This document shows, piece after piece, positions 17,184 to 26,026 of a DNA stretch of 64,000 nucleotides. The notes under the pieces are model-generated. The model had not been told where the DNA came from. It saw only the letters and a program-made list of their open reading frames with translations, and did not search any database. Made by a program: the position numbers and the translations under genes. Each line of letters starts with the position of its first letter. The stretch's first letter is position 1. Where the stretch lies: the NCBI GenBank assembly GCA_016709545.1, contig JADJMO010000033.1:38014-102013 (forward strand), read 5' to 3'. This DNA comes from Myxococcales bacterium. GTDB taxonomy: Bacteria; Myxococcota_A; Polyangia; Polyangiales; JADJMO01.

Positions 17184-17645
17184 ATGTCCGAAGCCCTGCT
17201 CCGCCGGTTCTACGACGCCTTCGCCGCCCGTGACGGGGAGGCGATGGCCGCCTGCTACGCCGACGACGTCGCCTTCTCCGACCCGGCGTTCCCCGATCTG
17301 CGCGGCGAGGAGGCGCGCGACATGTGGCGGATGCTCACCGGTCGCGCCGCCGATCTGCGCGTGGAGTACCGGGTGGAGCGCGCCGACGAGACGAGCGGAC
17401 AGGTGCACTGGGAGGCCTGGTACACGTTCTCTCAGACCAAGCGCAAGGTGCACAACGTCATCGACGCGACGCTCGCGATCCGGGACGGGCGCATCGTCCG
17501 CCACACCGACCGCTTCGACTTCCACCGCTGGTCGAAGCAGGCGCTCGGCGCCCCTGGGCTGCTCCTCGGCTGGAGCTCGTGGATGCAGCGCAAGGTGCAG
17601 GCGAAGGCCGGCGAAGGCCTCCGGCAGTTCCGCGCGCGCAAGTGA
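17184..17645 (+). CDS. SnoaL/ketosteroid-isomerase-like (NTF2 fold) protein
   Basis: A 153-aa cytoplasmic protein. The start LLRRFYDAFAARDGEAMAACYADDVAFSDP is the classic helix-strand opening of the SnoaL-like fold. It continues with VHWEAWYTFSQTKRKVHNVID and RIVRHTDRFDFHRWSKQALG. Members bind or isomerise small hydrophobic compounds, or act as stress proteins. The Asp and His positions are consistent with the fold but do not define a reaction. The ATG at 17184 starts the conserved block. The metallophosphoesterase gene follows after 18 bp on the same strand. Confidence 0.85.
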   Translation: MSEALLRRFYDAFAARDGEAMAACYADDVAFSDPAFPDLRGEEARDMWRMLTGRAADLRVEYRVERADETSGQVHWEAWYTFSQTKRKVHNVIDATLAIRDGRIVRHTDRFDFHRWSKQALGAPGLLLGWSSWMQRKVQAKAGEGLRQFRARK

Positions 17646-17663
17646 GGCTGGTACGTTCGGGGT

Positions 17664-18338
17664 GTGCGCATCGTTGCGGTCGCCGACACCCACGCGTTCC
17701 AGGCCGACCTCGGTGCGATCCCGGACGGCGACGTGTTCGTGCACGCGGGGGACCTGCTGCGGGGCGGCACGCTCGAGGAGCTCGAAGAGGCCCTGCCCTG
17801 GATCCGCGCGCTCCCCCACCGCCACAAGATCGTGGTCGCGGGCAACCACGACGGGTGCTTCGCGACCGATCTGGCGGCGGCTCGCGCCCTGCTCGGTGAC
17901 GTCGTCTACCTCGAGGACAGCGGGGTCGTGTTCGACGGCGTGCACTTCTGGGGCAGCCCCTGGCAGCCGGCCTACAACGACTGGTGGTTCAACCTGCCGC
18001 GGGGCGCGCCGCTCGCCGAGAAGTGGGCGCGGATCCCCGCCGGGATCGACGTCCTCGTCACCCACGGTCCGCCGCTCGGCTTCGGTGACCAGGGGCCGGT
18101 CGAGGGCCGCGCCGGCTGCGCCGACCTGCTCGAGCACGTGCGCCGGGTGCGGCCGCCGCTCCACCTGTTCGGCCACATCCACCAGGACGGCGGGCTCTTC
18201 GCCGAGGGCGAGACCACGTTCGTGAACGTCACCACCTGGGAGTGCGAGCGGATGCCCACCGTCCTCGACTACGATCCCGTGCGCCGCATCGTCCGCGGCG
18301 TCCAGGTCCCTCCGGCCCGCAATACTGTCAGTTGCTGA
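17664..18338 (+). CDS. Calcineurin-like metallophosphoesterase
   Basis: A 224-aa enzyme of the MPPED/YfcE-like branch. Metal-binding motifs are all present in order: DTH in VAVADTHAFQADL (residues 7-9), HAGDLL, GNHDG, VTHGPPLGFGD and FGHIHQDGG. It would hydrolyse a phosphoester, often a phosphodiester, with two metal ions in the cytoplasm. The GTG at 17664 begins the conserved first strand. It may be co-transcribed with the SnoaL-like gene. Its 3' end overlaps the convergent ketopantoate reductase gene by 11 bp within a hairpin. Confidence 0.88.
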   Translation: MRIVAVADTHAFQADLGAIPDGDVFVHAGDLLRGGTLEELEEALPWIRALPHRHKIVVAGNHDGCFATDLAAARALLGDVVYLEDSGVVFDGVHFWGSPWQPAYNDWWFNLPRGAPLAEKWARIPAGIDVLVTHGPPLGFGDQGPVEGRAGCADLLEHVRRVRPPLHLFGHIHQDGGLFAEGETTFVNVTTWECERMPTVLDYDPVRRIVRGVQVPPARNTVSC

Positions 18339-18341
18339 CAG
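18325..18341. terminator. Hairpin at convergent gene ends
   Basis: CTGTCAG, a TTG loop, then CTGACAG form a 7-bp perfect inverted repeat that contains the stop codons of both convergent genes. It lacks a long T tract on either side, so bidirectional termination is only a suggestion. Confidence 0.35.
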
Positions 18342-19338
18342 CGACCAGCCGGGCGAGCCGACCGGCCGGGATTCTCGGCGATCCAGCGCGCCTTGCCTCC
18401 GCGTCCTTCACGAGGGCCAGCACCTCGCGGTTGGTCCGCACGTCCACGCCGTGACGGTCGCCGAGCGCGAGGATCTCCCCGTTCAGGAAGTCGACCTCGG
18501 TGTCGCGGCGGCGGTCGAGGTCGTCGAGCATGGACGAGCGCGCCTGCTCGTCCACGTCGAGCATCGCCGCGGCGACGCGCACGAACAGGGCGTCGGGCAG
18601 ACGGAGCACGAACGGGACGATCGCGGGGAGGATCCTGCCGATGCGCACGGGGCGGATCCCGGCCGCGCGCAGCACCGCGAGGCCCTCCTGGACGCAGCGC
18701 GAGAGCACGCGCCGGTAGCCGCGGTCCTCTAGCTCGGCGCGCAGCGGGATCCCGGCGAGCGCGTTGATGGAGTTGTTGAGGTTCAGGACCAGCTTCGTCC
18801 ACTGGACCCGGCGCAGATCGTCGTGGAGCTCCACCTCGAAGCCGGCCTGCGCGAGCGCGGCTGCCAGAGGCCCCTCGAGGCCGCCGCTCCTCTCGAGCGC
18901 GAGCGGACCGCTCGTCCCGTTGTGGAACCAACCCGGACCGCGGTGCGCGACGTTGAAGGGCACCATGCCGGGGAGCACGGGGTGCCGCGGCAACACAGCG
19001 CGCAGGCGCTCGGGGTTCGAGACGCCGTTCTGCAGGCTGACGATCGGGGTCGGCCGATCGAGGATGGCGGCGAGCGGGCGCGCGGCGGCCTCGGTCGCGC
19101 CAGACTTCACGCAGACGAGGACCACGTCGACGCCGCGGAGGCTGGTCGCGTCGTCGGAGTAGCGGAGGGCCGAGCCCTCGAAGAACGTGGAGGCGCCCGT
19201 GAACGACGTGAGGTTCAGGCCGTGCTGGGCGATCTCCTCGCGCAGGCGACCGACGAACACGACGTCGTGGCCTGCGCCGAGGAGCTTGCCTGCCACGTAA
19301 CACCCGATGGCCCCCGCGCCGAGCACGCCGATCTTCAC
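18328..19338 (-). CDS. panE: 2-dehydropantoate 2-reductase family (ApbA/PanE)
   Basis: A 336-aa NADPH-dependent reductase. The N-terminal Rossmann fold starts MKIGVLGAGAIGCYVAGKLLGAGHDV, followed by VLVCVKSGATEAA. The catalytic-domain motif QWTKLVLNLNNSINAL holds the conserved Lys and Asn residues. The product would be pantoate for coenzyme A synthesis. Many genomes carry ApbA/PanE paralogues with other 2-ketoacid substrates, so the symbol is tentative. It stands 34 bp downstream of the LCCL lipoprotein gene on the same strand. Confidence 0.85.
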   Translation of the reverse strand: MKIGVLGAGAIGCYVAGKLLGAGHDVVFVGRLREEIAQHGLNLTSFTGASTFFEGSALRYSDDATSLRGVDVVLVCVKSGATEAAARPLAAILDRPTPIVSLQNGVSNPERLRAVLPRHPVLPGMVPFNVAHRGPGWFHNGTSGPLALERSGGLEGPLAAALAQAGFEVELHDDLRRVQWTKLVLNLNNSINALAGIPLRAELEDRGYRRVLSRCVQEGLAVLRAAGIRPVRIGRILPAIVPFVLRLPDALFVRVAAAMLDVDEQARSSMLDDLDRRRDTEVDFLNGEILALGDRHGVDVRTNREVLALVKDAEARRAGSPRIPAGRLARLVAVSN

Positions 19339-19372
19339 GAGACGGCAGTAGCACGCGGGCGCCTGGACTGGC

Positions 19373-20209
19373 TCACTTGGCGACGGTGAACGCGACGTGC
19401 TCCTTGTCCCAGTTGCTGGACGAGACCCCGTTCTTGTTCGAGCCCTTGAAGCTCTTGGCGGTCGGGACGATGGTCACGCCGACCTCGCCGCCGTCCTTGA
19501 GGATGCCCGCGTGGCGCGCGGCCGCGCACACCGACGAGTCGGAGGTGTAGGGCCCGCTGCCGTAGACCGTGCCGCCCTTGCAGTCGGCCGGGCAGACCGC
19601 GCGCGTCGCCCCGATCTCCTTGAGGCGGTCGGCGTTGGTGTTGCAGCCGATGGCCGGCTTGGTCGTGTCCAGCGGCGCCGGCGCCTTCGAGGTGGTCTTG
19701 CCGGTGGCGTCGATCGCCTGCGCGTAGAAGCTGCGGCCCCACTTGCCCCAGTCCGAGGTGGAGACGCCGTTGCGCTGGGTGCCGACGTAGAACGAGCCAC
19801 CGGGCGTGAAGGTCACGAGCACCTTGCCGCCGCTCTCCGGGATCGCGCCCGCGTGGATCGCGGCGGGGCACACGGCGGAGTCGTCGGTGTAGACGTCGGA
19901 GCCCCACACCGTGCCGCCGCCCTTCGCGCAGCCCGCGGGGCACTCGAGGAAGCGCGTCGCGCCCTCCTTGCCCGGCACGTCGCGCGCCTTGAGCTTGCAC
20001 TCGGCGGCCTGCGGGTGGGCCACGTCGTTCGGCGCGTCGGCCGTGGGAGCAGCGGTGCTCGCGGCCGCCGACGCGGGCGCGGCGGGCGCCGAGGAGGCTG
20101 CGGGAGCCGCCGAGGACGCGGCGGGCGTCGGCGTGTTCGCGGGCGCGCCGCCCCCACCACCACAGGCAACCAGGAGAGACACACAGGCGACAGAAGTGAG
20201 GGTTCGCAT
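19373..20209 (-). CDS. Lipoprotein with two tandem LCCL domains
   Basis: A 278-aa protein. The signal MRTLTSVACVSLLVAC is lipidated at about Cys16, then a Gly run and an Ala/Pro/Ser-rich linker to about residue 70. Two LCCL-like domains follow, roughly residues 85-170 and 190-275. Each has a GGTVWGSDVYTDDSAVCPAA or GGTVYGSGPYTSDSSVCAAA core, an IHAGAI/RHAGIL helix and a late NGVSTSDWG/NGVSSSNWD strand. LCCL domains are best known from eukaryotic secreted proteins and bind carbohydrate or lipid. The role here is unknown, probably at the cell surface. Confidence 0.82.
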   Translation of the reverse strand: MRTLTSVACVSLLVACGGGGGAPANTPTPAASSAAPAASSAPAAPASAAASTAAPTADAPNDVAHPQAAECKLKARDVPGKEGATRFLECPAGCAKGGGTVWGSDVYTDDSAVCPAAIHAGAIPESGGKVLVTFTPGGSFYVGTQRNGVSTSDWGKWGRSFYAQAIDATGKTTSKAPAPLDTTKPAIGCNTNADRLKEIGATRAVCPADCKGGTVYGSGPYTSDSSVCAAARHAGILKDGGEVGVTIVPTAKSFKGSNKNGVSSSNWDKEHVAFTVAK

Positions 20210-20293
20210 GGCGCGCGATGGTGACACATCGGCCGGGATCGACGCACGCCGGAAGTCGAGCCTCACATGGCTGCAGGGGGCTACTCTCGGGCC

Positions 20294-20816
20294 GTGCATC
20301 GACGAAAGATCGAACGGCTGCTTCGCGGCGCATGCTGCCTGGGACTCCTCGCCCATTGCTCGCGGCCGACGCCGTCCCCCCATCACCAGGGACCCGGTCG
20401 CCTCGGCCACCGCGAGGTCGAGCGCAGGGCCCCCGCCGAGCGGCCCGGCGATCGTCGTCACGACCGGCGCCACCTTCGGCGAGCTGGTCGTGCAGGCCAA
20501 CGCCACCACCTCCCTCGCCATGCGCGTCGAGATCGAGGCGCTGGTGGACGGCGCGTTCGAGCCACGCGCCTACGAGATGTTCTTGCTCGATGCCTGCGAC
20601 ACCAAGCTCGGCACACCCGCGGGGTTGCCTCCATGTCGCACCGTCAGCGCCGGACAGACCCTGAAGCCAGTGCCGTTCACCGGCTACACGTGCTCGTCGC
20701 AGTGCAACCTGATGTGCGACAAGAACGTGCAGATCAGCGGCACCACGATCCGCTACGTGGTCAAGAGCTGCGACGGCAAGGTGCGCTGGGAGACGGCGCC
20801 GGTGAAGGTGAAGTGA
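20294..20816 (+). CDS. Hypothetical lipoprotein, frameshifted
   Basis: The GTG at 20294 opens a lipoprotein signal (HRRKIERLLRGACCLGLLAHC) in one frame. The rest (AIVVTTGATFGELVVQANAT through QCNLMCDKNVQISGTTIRY) is in another. A one-base change at or near the CCCCCC run around 20373-20382 joins them to give about 173 aa. The mature domain is beta-rich with several Cys and is not a family I recognise. It stands 17 bp upstream of the sugar-binding protein gene on the same strand, but no functional link is evident. Confidence 0.6.
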
Positions 20817-20833
20817 GGTAGGATGCGCCCATC

Positions 20834-21790
20834 ATGCCGACGCGCAGGCAGTTCGTCCTGACCTTGGGTGCGCTGGCCGCTTGCAAGAAGAGCGGCACGG
20901 GCACCCTCAAGATCGCCGTCGTCCCCAAGGGCACCACGCACGAGTTCTGGAAGGCCGTGCACGCCGGCGCCGACAAGGCCGGCAAGGAGGCCGCGGTCGA
21001 GGTGATCTGGAAGGGGCCGCTCAAGGAGGACGATCTCAAGCAACAGATCGAGGTGGTGCAGAGCTTCACCGCGCAAGGCGTGAACGGCATCGTCCTCGCG
21101 CCGCTCTCCGACAAGGCGCTCGGCGCGTCGGTCAAGGGCGCGGTCGCCGCCAAGATCCCCGTCGTCATCTTCGACTCCGACCTCCAGGGCCAGGACCACA
21201 CGAGCTTCGTCGCCACCGACAACCGCGCGGCCGGGCGGCTCGCCGGCGACCACCTCGCGAAGGCGCTCGGCGGCAAGGGCAAGGTCGTCGTGCTCCGCTA
21301 CCAGGAAGGCTCGGCGAGCACCGCGAATCGCGAAGAGGGCTTCCTCGAGGCGATCAAGAAGTCGACCGGCATCACCGTGGTGAGCGAGAACCAGTACGGC
21401 GGCGCGACCACCGAGTCGGCGCTCAAGACGAGCGAGAACCTGCTCTCGGCGCAGAACGCCGCCACCGGGGGCGTCGACGGCATCTTCACCCCCAACGAGT
21501 CGACGACGTTCGGCATGCTGCTCGCGCTGCAGAAGGCCGGCCTCGCGGGCAAGCTCAAGCTGTGCGGGTTCGATGCCTCCGACAAGCTCGTCGCCGCGCT
21601 CGAGAAGGGCGAGATCGAGGCGCTCGTGCTCCAGGATCCGTTCAAGATCGGCTACCTCGCGGTCAAGACCATGGTGGCGCACCTGCGCGGCACGCCGGTG
21701 GAGAAGCGCATCGACACCGGCGCCAAGCTCGTCACCAAGGACAACCTGTCGTCGAAGGAGGTCCAAGACGTCCTCCACCCGCCGTCCTGA
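20834..21790 (+). CDS. Sugar ABC transporter substrate-binding protein
   Basis: A 318-aa periplasmic-binding-protein type 1 (RbsB-like) lipoprotein. The N-terminus MPTRRQFVLTLGALAAC combines a twin-arginine-like RRQF with a lipobox Cys at residue 17. The mature start TLKIAVVPKGTTHEFWKAVHAGADKAGKEA is typical of ribose/galactose-family receptors, as are GVNGIVLAPLSDKAL, VVIFDSDLQG and ATDNRAAGRLAGDHLA. It is the first gene of a three-gene importer with overlapping junctions. The sugar cannot be named from sequence. Confidence 0.92.
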   Translation: MPTRRQFVLTLGALAACKKSGTGTLKIAVVPKGTTHEFWKAVHAGADKAGKEAAVEVIWKGPLKEDDLKQQIEVVQSFTAQGVNGIVLAPLSDKALGASVKGAVAAKIPVVIFDSDLQGQDHTSFVATDNRAAGRLAGDHLAKALGGKGKVVVLRYQEGSASTANREEGFLEAIKKSTGITVVSENQYGGATTESALKTSENLLSAQNAATGGVDGIFTPNESTTFGMLLALQKAGLAGKLKLCGFDASDKLVAALEKGEIEALVLQDPFKIGYLAVKTMVAHLRGTPVEKRIDTGAKLVTKDNLSSKEVQDVLHPPS

Positions 21791-23247
21791 TGCTCGTCGT
21801 CCGCGGCGTCGAGAAGCACTTCGGGGCGACGCACGCGCTCACCGGCGTCGATCTCACCGTCGCGGCGGGCGAGGTGCACGCGGTGCTCGGCGAGAACGGG
21901 GCGGGCAAGAGCACGCTGATGAACGTGCTGTGCGGCGCGTTCCCGGCCGACGCGGGCACCGTCACGCTCGGGGGGGCGCGCTACGCGCCGGCCGACCCCG
22001 ACGCCGCGTTCCGGGCGGGCGTCGCCATCGTGCACCAGGAGCTCTCGCTGTGTCCGCGCCTCACGGTCGAGGAGAACCTGCTGCTCGGCGACGAGTCCAC
22101 GCGCGCCGGGTTCCTCGACCGCCGGCGCCTGCGCGAACGGGCGGCGGCGGCCCTCGCGCGGGTTGGCTCGACGACCCCGCTCGACGCGCGGGCCCTCGAT
22201 CTGTCGCCCGCGGCGCAGCAGCTGGTCGAGATCGCGCGGGCGCTGGTGCGCGGTGAGCCGCGGCTGCTGATCCTCGACGAGCCCACCTCGAGCCTGGGCG
22301 CCGACGACGCCGAGCGCCTCTTCGCGCTGATCGGGGAGCTCTCGCGCGCGGGCATCGCGATCCTCTACGTGTCGCACTTCCTCGAGGAGGTGAAGCGCGT
22401 CGCGCAACGCTTCACCGTGCTCCGCGACGGCGCGACCGTGGGCACGGGCGCCGTGGCCGAGACCTCGATCGACGCGATGGTCACGCAGATGGCCGGCCGT
22501 CGGGTGGAGGAGCTCTTCCCGCGCTCGGAACACCCCCGCGGCGAGCCGCTGCTCGTGGTCGAGGCGCTGTCCGGGTCGGACAAGCCGCTCGCCGCCTCGC
22601 TCGTCGTGCACCGCGGCGAGGTGCTGGGCATCGCCGGGCTCGTGGGCGCGGGGCGCACCGAGCTCTTGCGCGTGGTGTTCGGGCTCGATCGCGTGGTCTC
22701 GGGCGAGGTGCGGGTCGGGGCGTGGCGCGGCCCGCGGAGCCCTCGCGACGCGCTCGATCACGGCGTCGGTCTGCTCAGCGAGGATCGCAAGGGCGAGGGC
22801 CTCGCGCAGGGGCTCTCGCTCGCCGAGAACCTCGCGCTCTCGCGGCTGCCGTCGTTCGTGCGCGGGGCGTCGCTGCGGGCGACTGCGCAGCGCTGGGTCG
22901 AGCGCCTCGGCATCCGCGCCGGGAGCGTCGACGCGCCGGTCTCGGAGCTGTCGGGCGGCAACCAGCAGAAGGTCGCGCTCGCGCGGCTGCTCCACCACGA
23001 CGTCGACGTGCTGCTCCTCGACGAGCCCACCCGCGGCATCGACGTGCGCAGCAAGGCGGCCATCTACGCCGAGATCGACGCCCTCGCCCGGGCCGGCAAG
23101 GCGATCGTCCTCGTGTCGAGCTTCCTCCCCGAGCTGCTCGGCGTGTGCGACCGGGTGGCCGTGATGTGCCGCGGTCGGCTCGGCGAGGCGCGCCCGATCG
23201 CGGAGTGGACCGAGCACGCGATCCTCAAGGAGGCCGTCGGCGCATGA
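21790..23247 (+). CDS. Sugar ABC transporter ATPase (RbsA/MglA type)
   Basis: A 485-aa double nucleotide-binding protein. Domain 1 (1-235) has Walker A GENGAGKST, LSPAAQQLVEIARAL in the signature position and Walker B LLILDEPTSSLG. Domain 2 (250-485) has a degenerate Walker A (GLVGAGRTEL), an intact signature LSGGNQQKVALARLL and Walker B VLLLDEPTRGID. One standard and one atypical Walker A is normal for this family. The ATG overlaps the binding-protein stop (TGATG) and its stop overlaps the permease ATG (ATGA), so all three are translationally coupled. Confidence 0.94.
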   Translation: MLVVRGVEKHFGATHALTGVDLTVAAGEVHAVLGENGAGKSTLMNVLCGAFPADAGTVTLGGARYAPADPDAAFRAGVAIVHQELSLCPRLTVEENLLLGDESTRAGFLDRRRLRERAAAALARVGSTTPLDARALDLSPAAQQLVEIARALVRGEPRLLILDEPTSSLGADDAERLFALIGELSRAGIAILYVSHFLEEVKRVAQRFTVLRDGATVGTGAVAETSIDAMVTQMAGRRVEELFPRSEHPRGEPLLVVEALSGSDKPLAASLVVHRGEVLGIAGLVGAGRTELLRVVFGLDRVVSGEVRVGAWRGPRSPRDALDHGVGLLSEDRKGEGLAQGLSLAENLALSRLPSFVRGASLRATAQRWVERLGIRAGSVDAPVSELSGGNQQKVALARLLHHDVDVLLLDEPTRGIDVRSKAAIYAEIDALARAGKAIVLVSSFLPELLGVCDRVAVMCRGRLGEARPIAEWTEHAILKEAVGA

Positions 23248-24191
23248 AGGCCCTGCTCGCCAAGAAGTGGTTCGGGCCGCTCGTCGCGCTCGTGGTCGTC
23301 TACGCGATCTTCCTCGTGCTGCGCCCCGAGACGTTCGGGCGCGCGGCCACGCTGCTCACCATGAGCCAGCAGACGGTGGTCGTGGCGATCGCGGCGGTCG
23401 GGGCGACCCTGGTGATCGTCTCCGGCGGCATCGACCTCTCGGTCGGGTCCTCCGTCGCGCTGACCAGCGTGGTGGTCGCCAAGCTCCTCGTGCGCGGGCA
23501 CGGCCCGCTGGTCGCGGCCCTGGGGGGCTGCCTCGTCGCCACGCTGTGCGGCGCGCTCGGCGGCGCGCTCGTCGCCCGCCTGAAGATGCTGCCGTTCATC
23601 GTCACGCTCGGGTCGATGAGCATCCTGCGCGGCGCCGCGAAGGGGCTCGCCAACGAGCAGAAGATCGACGCGCCCGCGCGAGGGCTCGAGACGCTGCTCC
23701 AGCCCGCGGCGGGCTCGCTCCGGCCCCCGACCGGGGTGTTCCTCGCGATCGCGGTGGCCGTGCTCGCGGCGCTCTTGCTCTCGTCCACCCGCTTCGGACG
23801 GCACGTGTTCGCGGTGGGCTCGAACGAGCGCACGGCGCGGCTCTGCGGCGTGCCGGTGGAGCGCGTGAAGATCGGGGTCTACGCGATCGCCGGGCTGCTC
23901 GCCGGGCTCGCGGGCGTGCTCGAGTTCTCCATGCTCACGGTCGGCGACCCGACCACCGCGGTCGGCCTCGAGCTCGAGGTGATCGCGGCGGTCGTGATCG
24001 GCGGCGCGTCGCTGTCGGGCGGCGAGGGGTCGATCCTCGGGGCCATGATCGGGGCGTTCCTGATGACGGTGATCAAGACCGGCGCGACCCACATGGGGCT
24101 GCCGAACTGGGTGCAGGAGATCGTGACCGGCGGGATCATCCTGGTCGCCTCGGGGCTCGATCGCCTGCGCCGCGGCTCGGCTACTTCTTGA
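23244..24191 (+). CDS. Sugar ABC transporter permease (RbsC type)
   Basis: A 315-aa polytopic inner-membrane protein with about eight to ten hydrophobic segments. Family motifs are VIVSGGIDLSVGSSVALTSV, PFIVTLGSMSILRGAAKGL, GRHVFAVGSNERTARLCGV and VVIGGASLSGGEGSILGAM. It forms the channel of the importer with the ATPase encoded just upstream. The gene end overlaps the convergent YceI-like lipoprotein gene by 11 bp. Confidence 0.93.
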   Translation: MKALLAKKWFGPLVALVVVYAIFLVLRPETFGRAATLLTMSQQTVVVAIAAVGATLVIVSGGIDLSVGSSVALTSVVVAKLLVRGHGPLVAALGGCLVATLCGALGGALVARLKMLPFIVTLGSMSILRGAAKGLANEQKIDAPARGLETLLQPAAGSLRPPTGVFLAIAVAVLAALLLSSTRFGRHVFAVGSNERTARLCGVPVERVKIGVYAIAGLLAGLAGVLEFSMLTVGDPTTAVGLELEVIAAVVIGGASLSGGEGSILGAMIGAFLMTVIKTGATHMGLPNWVQEIVTGGIILVASGLDRLRRGSATS

Positions 24192-25077
24192 CCGTCGCCC
24201 CGGTCGTCGACGGCGCCGCCGAGGGCGCAGGCATCGCCTGCCAGCCCAGCACCATCGCGCTCGACATCGCCGACGCGCTCGCCGCGGCCTTCGCGCCCGG
24301 GTCGTGCATCGCGCTGCCCTCCACGCTCACCTGCGCGTCGTCGTCGAGCTTCTTGCCAATGACCGAGAGGGTGCCGTCGAGGAACTTGCCGGCGGTGTCG
24401 CGCGGCTTCACGTCGTGGGCGGCGAGGCTCACGTGCACGGGCTCCTTGGTCTTGAACGAGACCTCGCTCGGCATGGTGGGCGAGCCCTTGAACGCGAGCT
24501 CGACCAGCACCGTCTTCTGCGCGGGGCGGCTGTGCACCCAGACGGTGCCCTTGGCCTTCATCGTGACGGTGCGTACGCCGTCCTTCTCGGGCACCTGGGT
24601 GAGATCCGCGGAGGGCGTGACGGATTCGATGGAGTCGATCTGGAAGAGGACGTTCTTGTAGTTGTCGAAGTCCTTCGGGCGCTTGGCCTTCACGTCGTCG
24701 CCGACCTCGAACCAGTTGAGCGCGTGCTCGGTCTGGCTCTCGTTCTTGTCCTTGTCGTCGAAGGTCATCGTCTTGAACTCGAGCAGGCTCGCGGTGATGG
24801 TGCCGGTCGAGGCGTCGAGCTTCTTGGGCTGCACGCGGAAGAAGCCGCCGAGCTTCTTGGTCTCCCCCTTGAACTTCTCGAGGGGAGCGTCGATGCCCAC
24901 CGAGACCTTGCCGTCGGCGCGGATCACGTAGCTCGCCTCGCCCACGGCGAGCGGCGCGCTCGCGGAGGCAGAGGCCGGGGGCGGCGCCTGCTCGGCGATC
25001 GGGGCGGGCTTGTCGTTCTTGCAGGCAACGAGGCCCGACACGGCGAACAGGGCGAAGAAGAGACCACGATGGCGCAT
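24181..25077 (-). CDS. YceI-like lipoprotein
   Basis: A 298-aa protein from the ATG at 25077, which follows GGAGG at 7 nt. The signal ends in SGLVAC with the lipidated Cys at about 19. Residues 45-220 resemble YceI (IRADGKVSVGIDAPLEKFKG, KLDASTGTITASLLEFKTMT, DKNESQTEHALNWFEV, GTVWVHSRPAQKTVLVELAF), a lipocalin-like barrel that binds isoprenoid-type lipids in characterised members. A C-terminal Ala/Ser-rich tail follows. Its upstream region is the anomalous GC block, so its promoter cannot be read. Confidence 0.75.
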   Translation of the reverse strand: MRHRGLFFALFAVSGLVACKNDKPAPIAEQAPPPASASASAPLAVGEASYVIRADGKVSVGIDAPLEKFKGETKKLGGFFRVQPKKLDASTGTITASLLEFKTMTFDDKDKNESQTEHALNWFEVGDDVKAKRPKDFDNYKNVLFQIDSIESVTPSADLTQVPEKDGVRTVTMKAKGTVWVHSRPAQKTVLVELAFKGSPTMPSEVSFKTKEPVHVSLAAHDVKPRDTAGKFLDGTLSVIGKKLDDDAQVSVEGSAMHDPGAKAAASASAMSSAMVLGWQAMPAPSAAPSTTGATVKK

Positions 25078-25194
25078 CGGCAATCCTCCAGAAGCTCGCG
25101 CAGCGCGCGGCCGTTCGTTCGAAACGTCGGGGGTACGCGGTGGTTTCGGCGGCCATCGCTCCGCAAGGCAGACAAATCCTCACCCCCTCAATCC

Positions 25195-25880
25195 CACCTC
25201 TCTCGGGGCCCCCCCCCCCCGCCCAAATCCCGAAAGCCAAGCACGGGGTGCGGGGCGCCAGGACCCTTCCGTAGACAGGGGCGGGCCCGGGCACCGAGGC
25301 GCCCCCCAAACCCGGAACCCGGCCCGGGGGTGACGAGAGGGGCCGCCGGGGCCGGCGGGGGGGGGGGGGGGGGGGGGGGGCCGGCGGGGGGGCGGGGGGG
25401 CCGGGGGGGGGGGGGGGGGGGGGGGGGGGGCCAACCCACCCCCACCCACCCCCCCCCCCCCCCCCCCCAACAACCCCCCCCCCCAACCCCACCCCCACCA
25501 CCCCCCCACCCTGCGCCCCCGCCCCCCCCCAGCGGCGCCGCGGCGGGCGCCCCGCCCGCCCCAACACCGGGCGGGACGCTCGCCGCGCCGGGGCGGGGAC
25601 CAGGGGGCCCACGGGCGGCGACCCGGCCCACCCGGCGAGGCCCCGGGTCGGCGGGGGCCCCCACCAACCCCCCCAACCACCCCACAACACACCAACCCGT
25701 AGGGACCAAGCGGGGGTCAACCGCGCCCCACACACACACCACCGCGCCGAAGACGCCCGCGGGCCAACCCCCCCCCCCCCCCCCCCCCCCCACCCCCCCA
25801 CCCCCCCGCCTCCCGGCCCTTGCACTCGTTCTGGCCCTGGCAGGCTTCTTGTGGTCTTGCATGGTGTTGCAGGAGGCGTG
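25195..25880. repeat. Low-complexity G/C homopolymer block
   Basis: The gap 25078-26026 holds no gene. From about 25195 the sequence changes character. There are runs of 24 G (25357-25380) and 28 G (25403-25430), then 20 C (25449-25468), many shorter C runs separated by single A residues, and another 24 C at 25768-25791. Reading frames across it are open only because they are poly-Gly or poly-Pro. The G and C runs could fold into a long hairpin, but the simplest reading is poor-quality sequence at an assembly join. The flanks (25078-25194 and 25881-26026) look ordinary. Confidence 0.7.
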
Positions 25881-26026
25881 TGGGGGGGGGACGAAGCGTT
25901 GGCGCCGGGGGCGGCGTGCAGGCGCGACGAAAGGACCCCGCCAAAGGGTTGCGCTGGTTCAGGGCTGATCCTCGAGGGGGTCGGACGGCCTCCGCAGAGG
26001 TTTCGCTGCCTGCGAAGAAACGTGCG

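Noticed and set aside
25195..25880. Poly-Gly and poly-Pro proteins encoded in the GC block
   Set aside because: They come only from homopolymer runs in all frames and have no start context, signal or domain.
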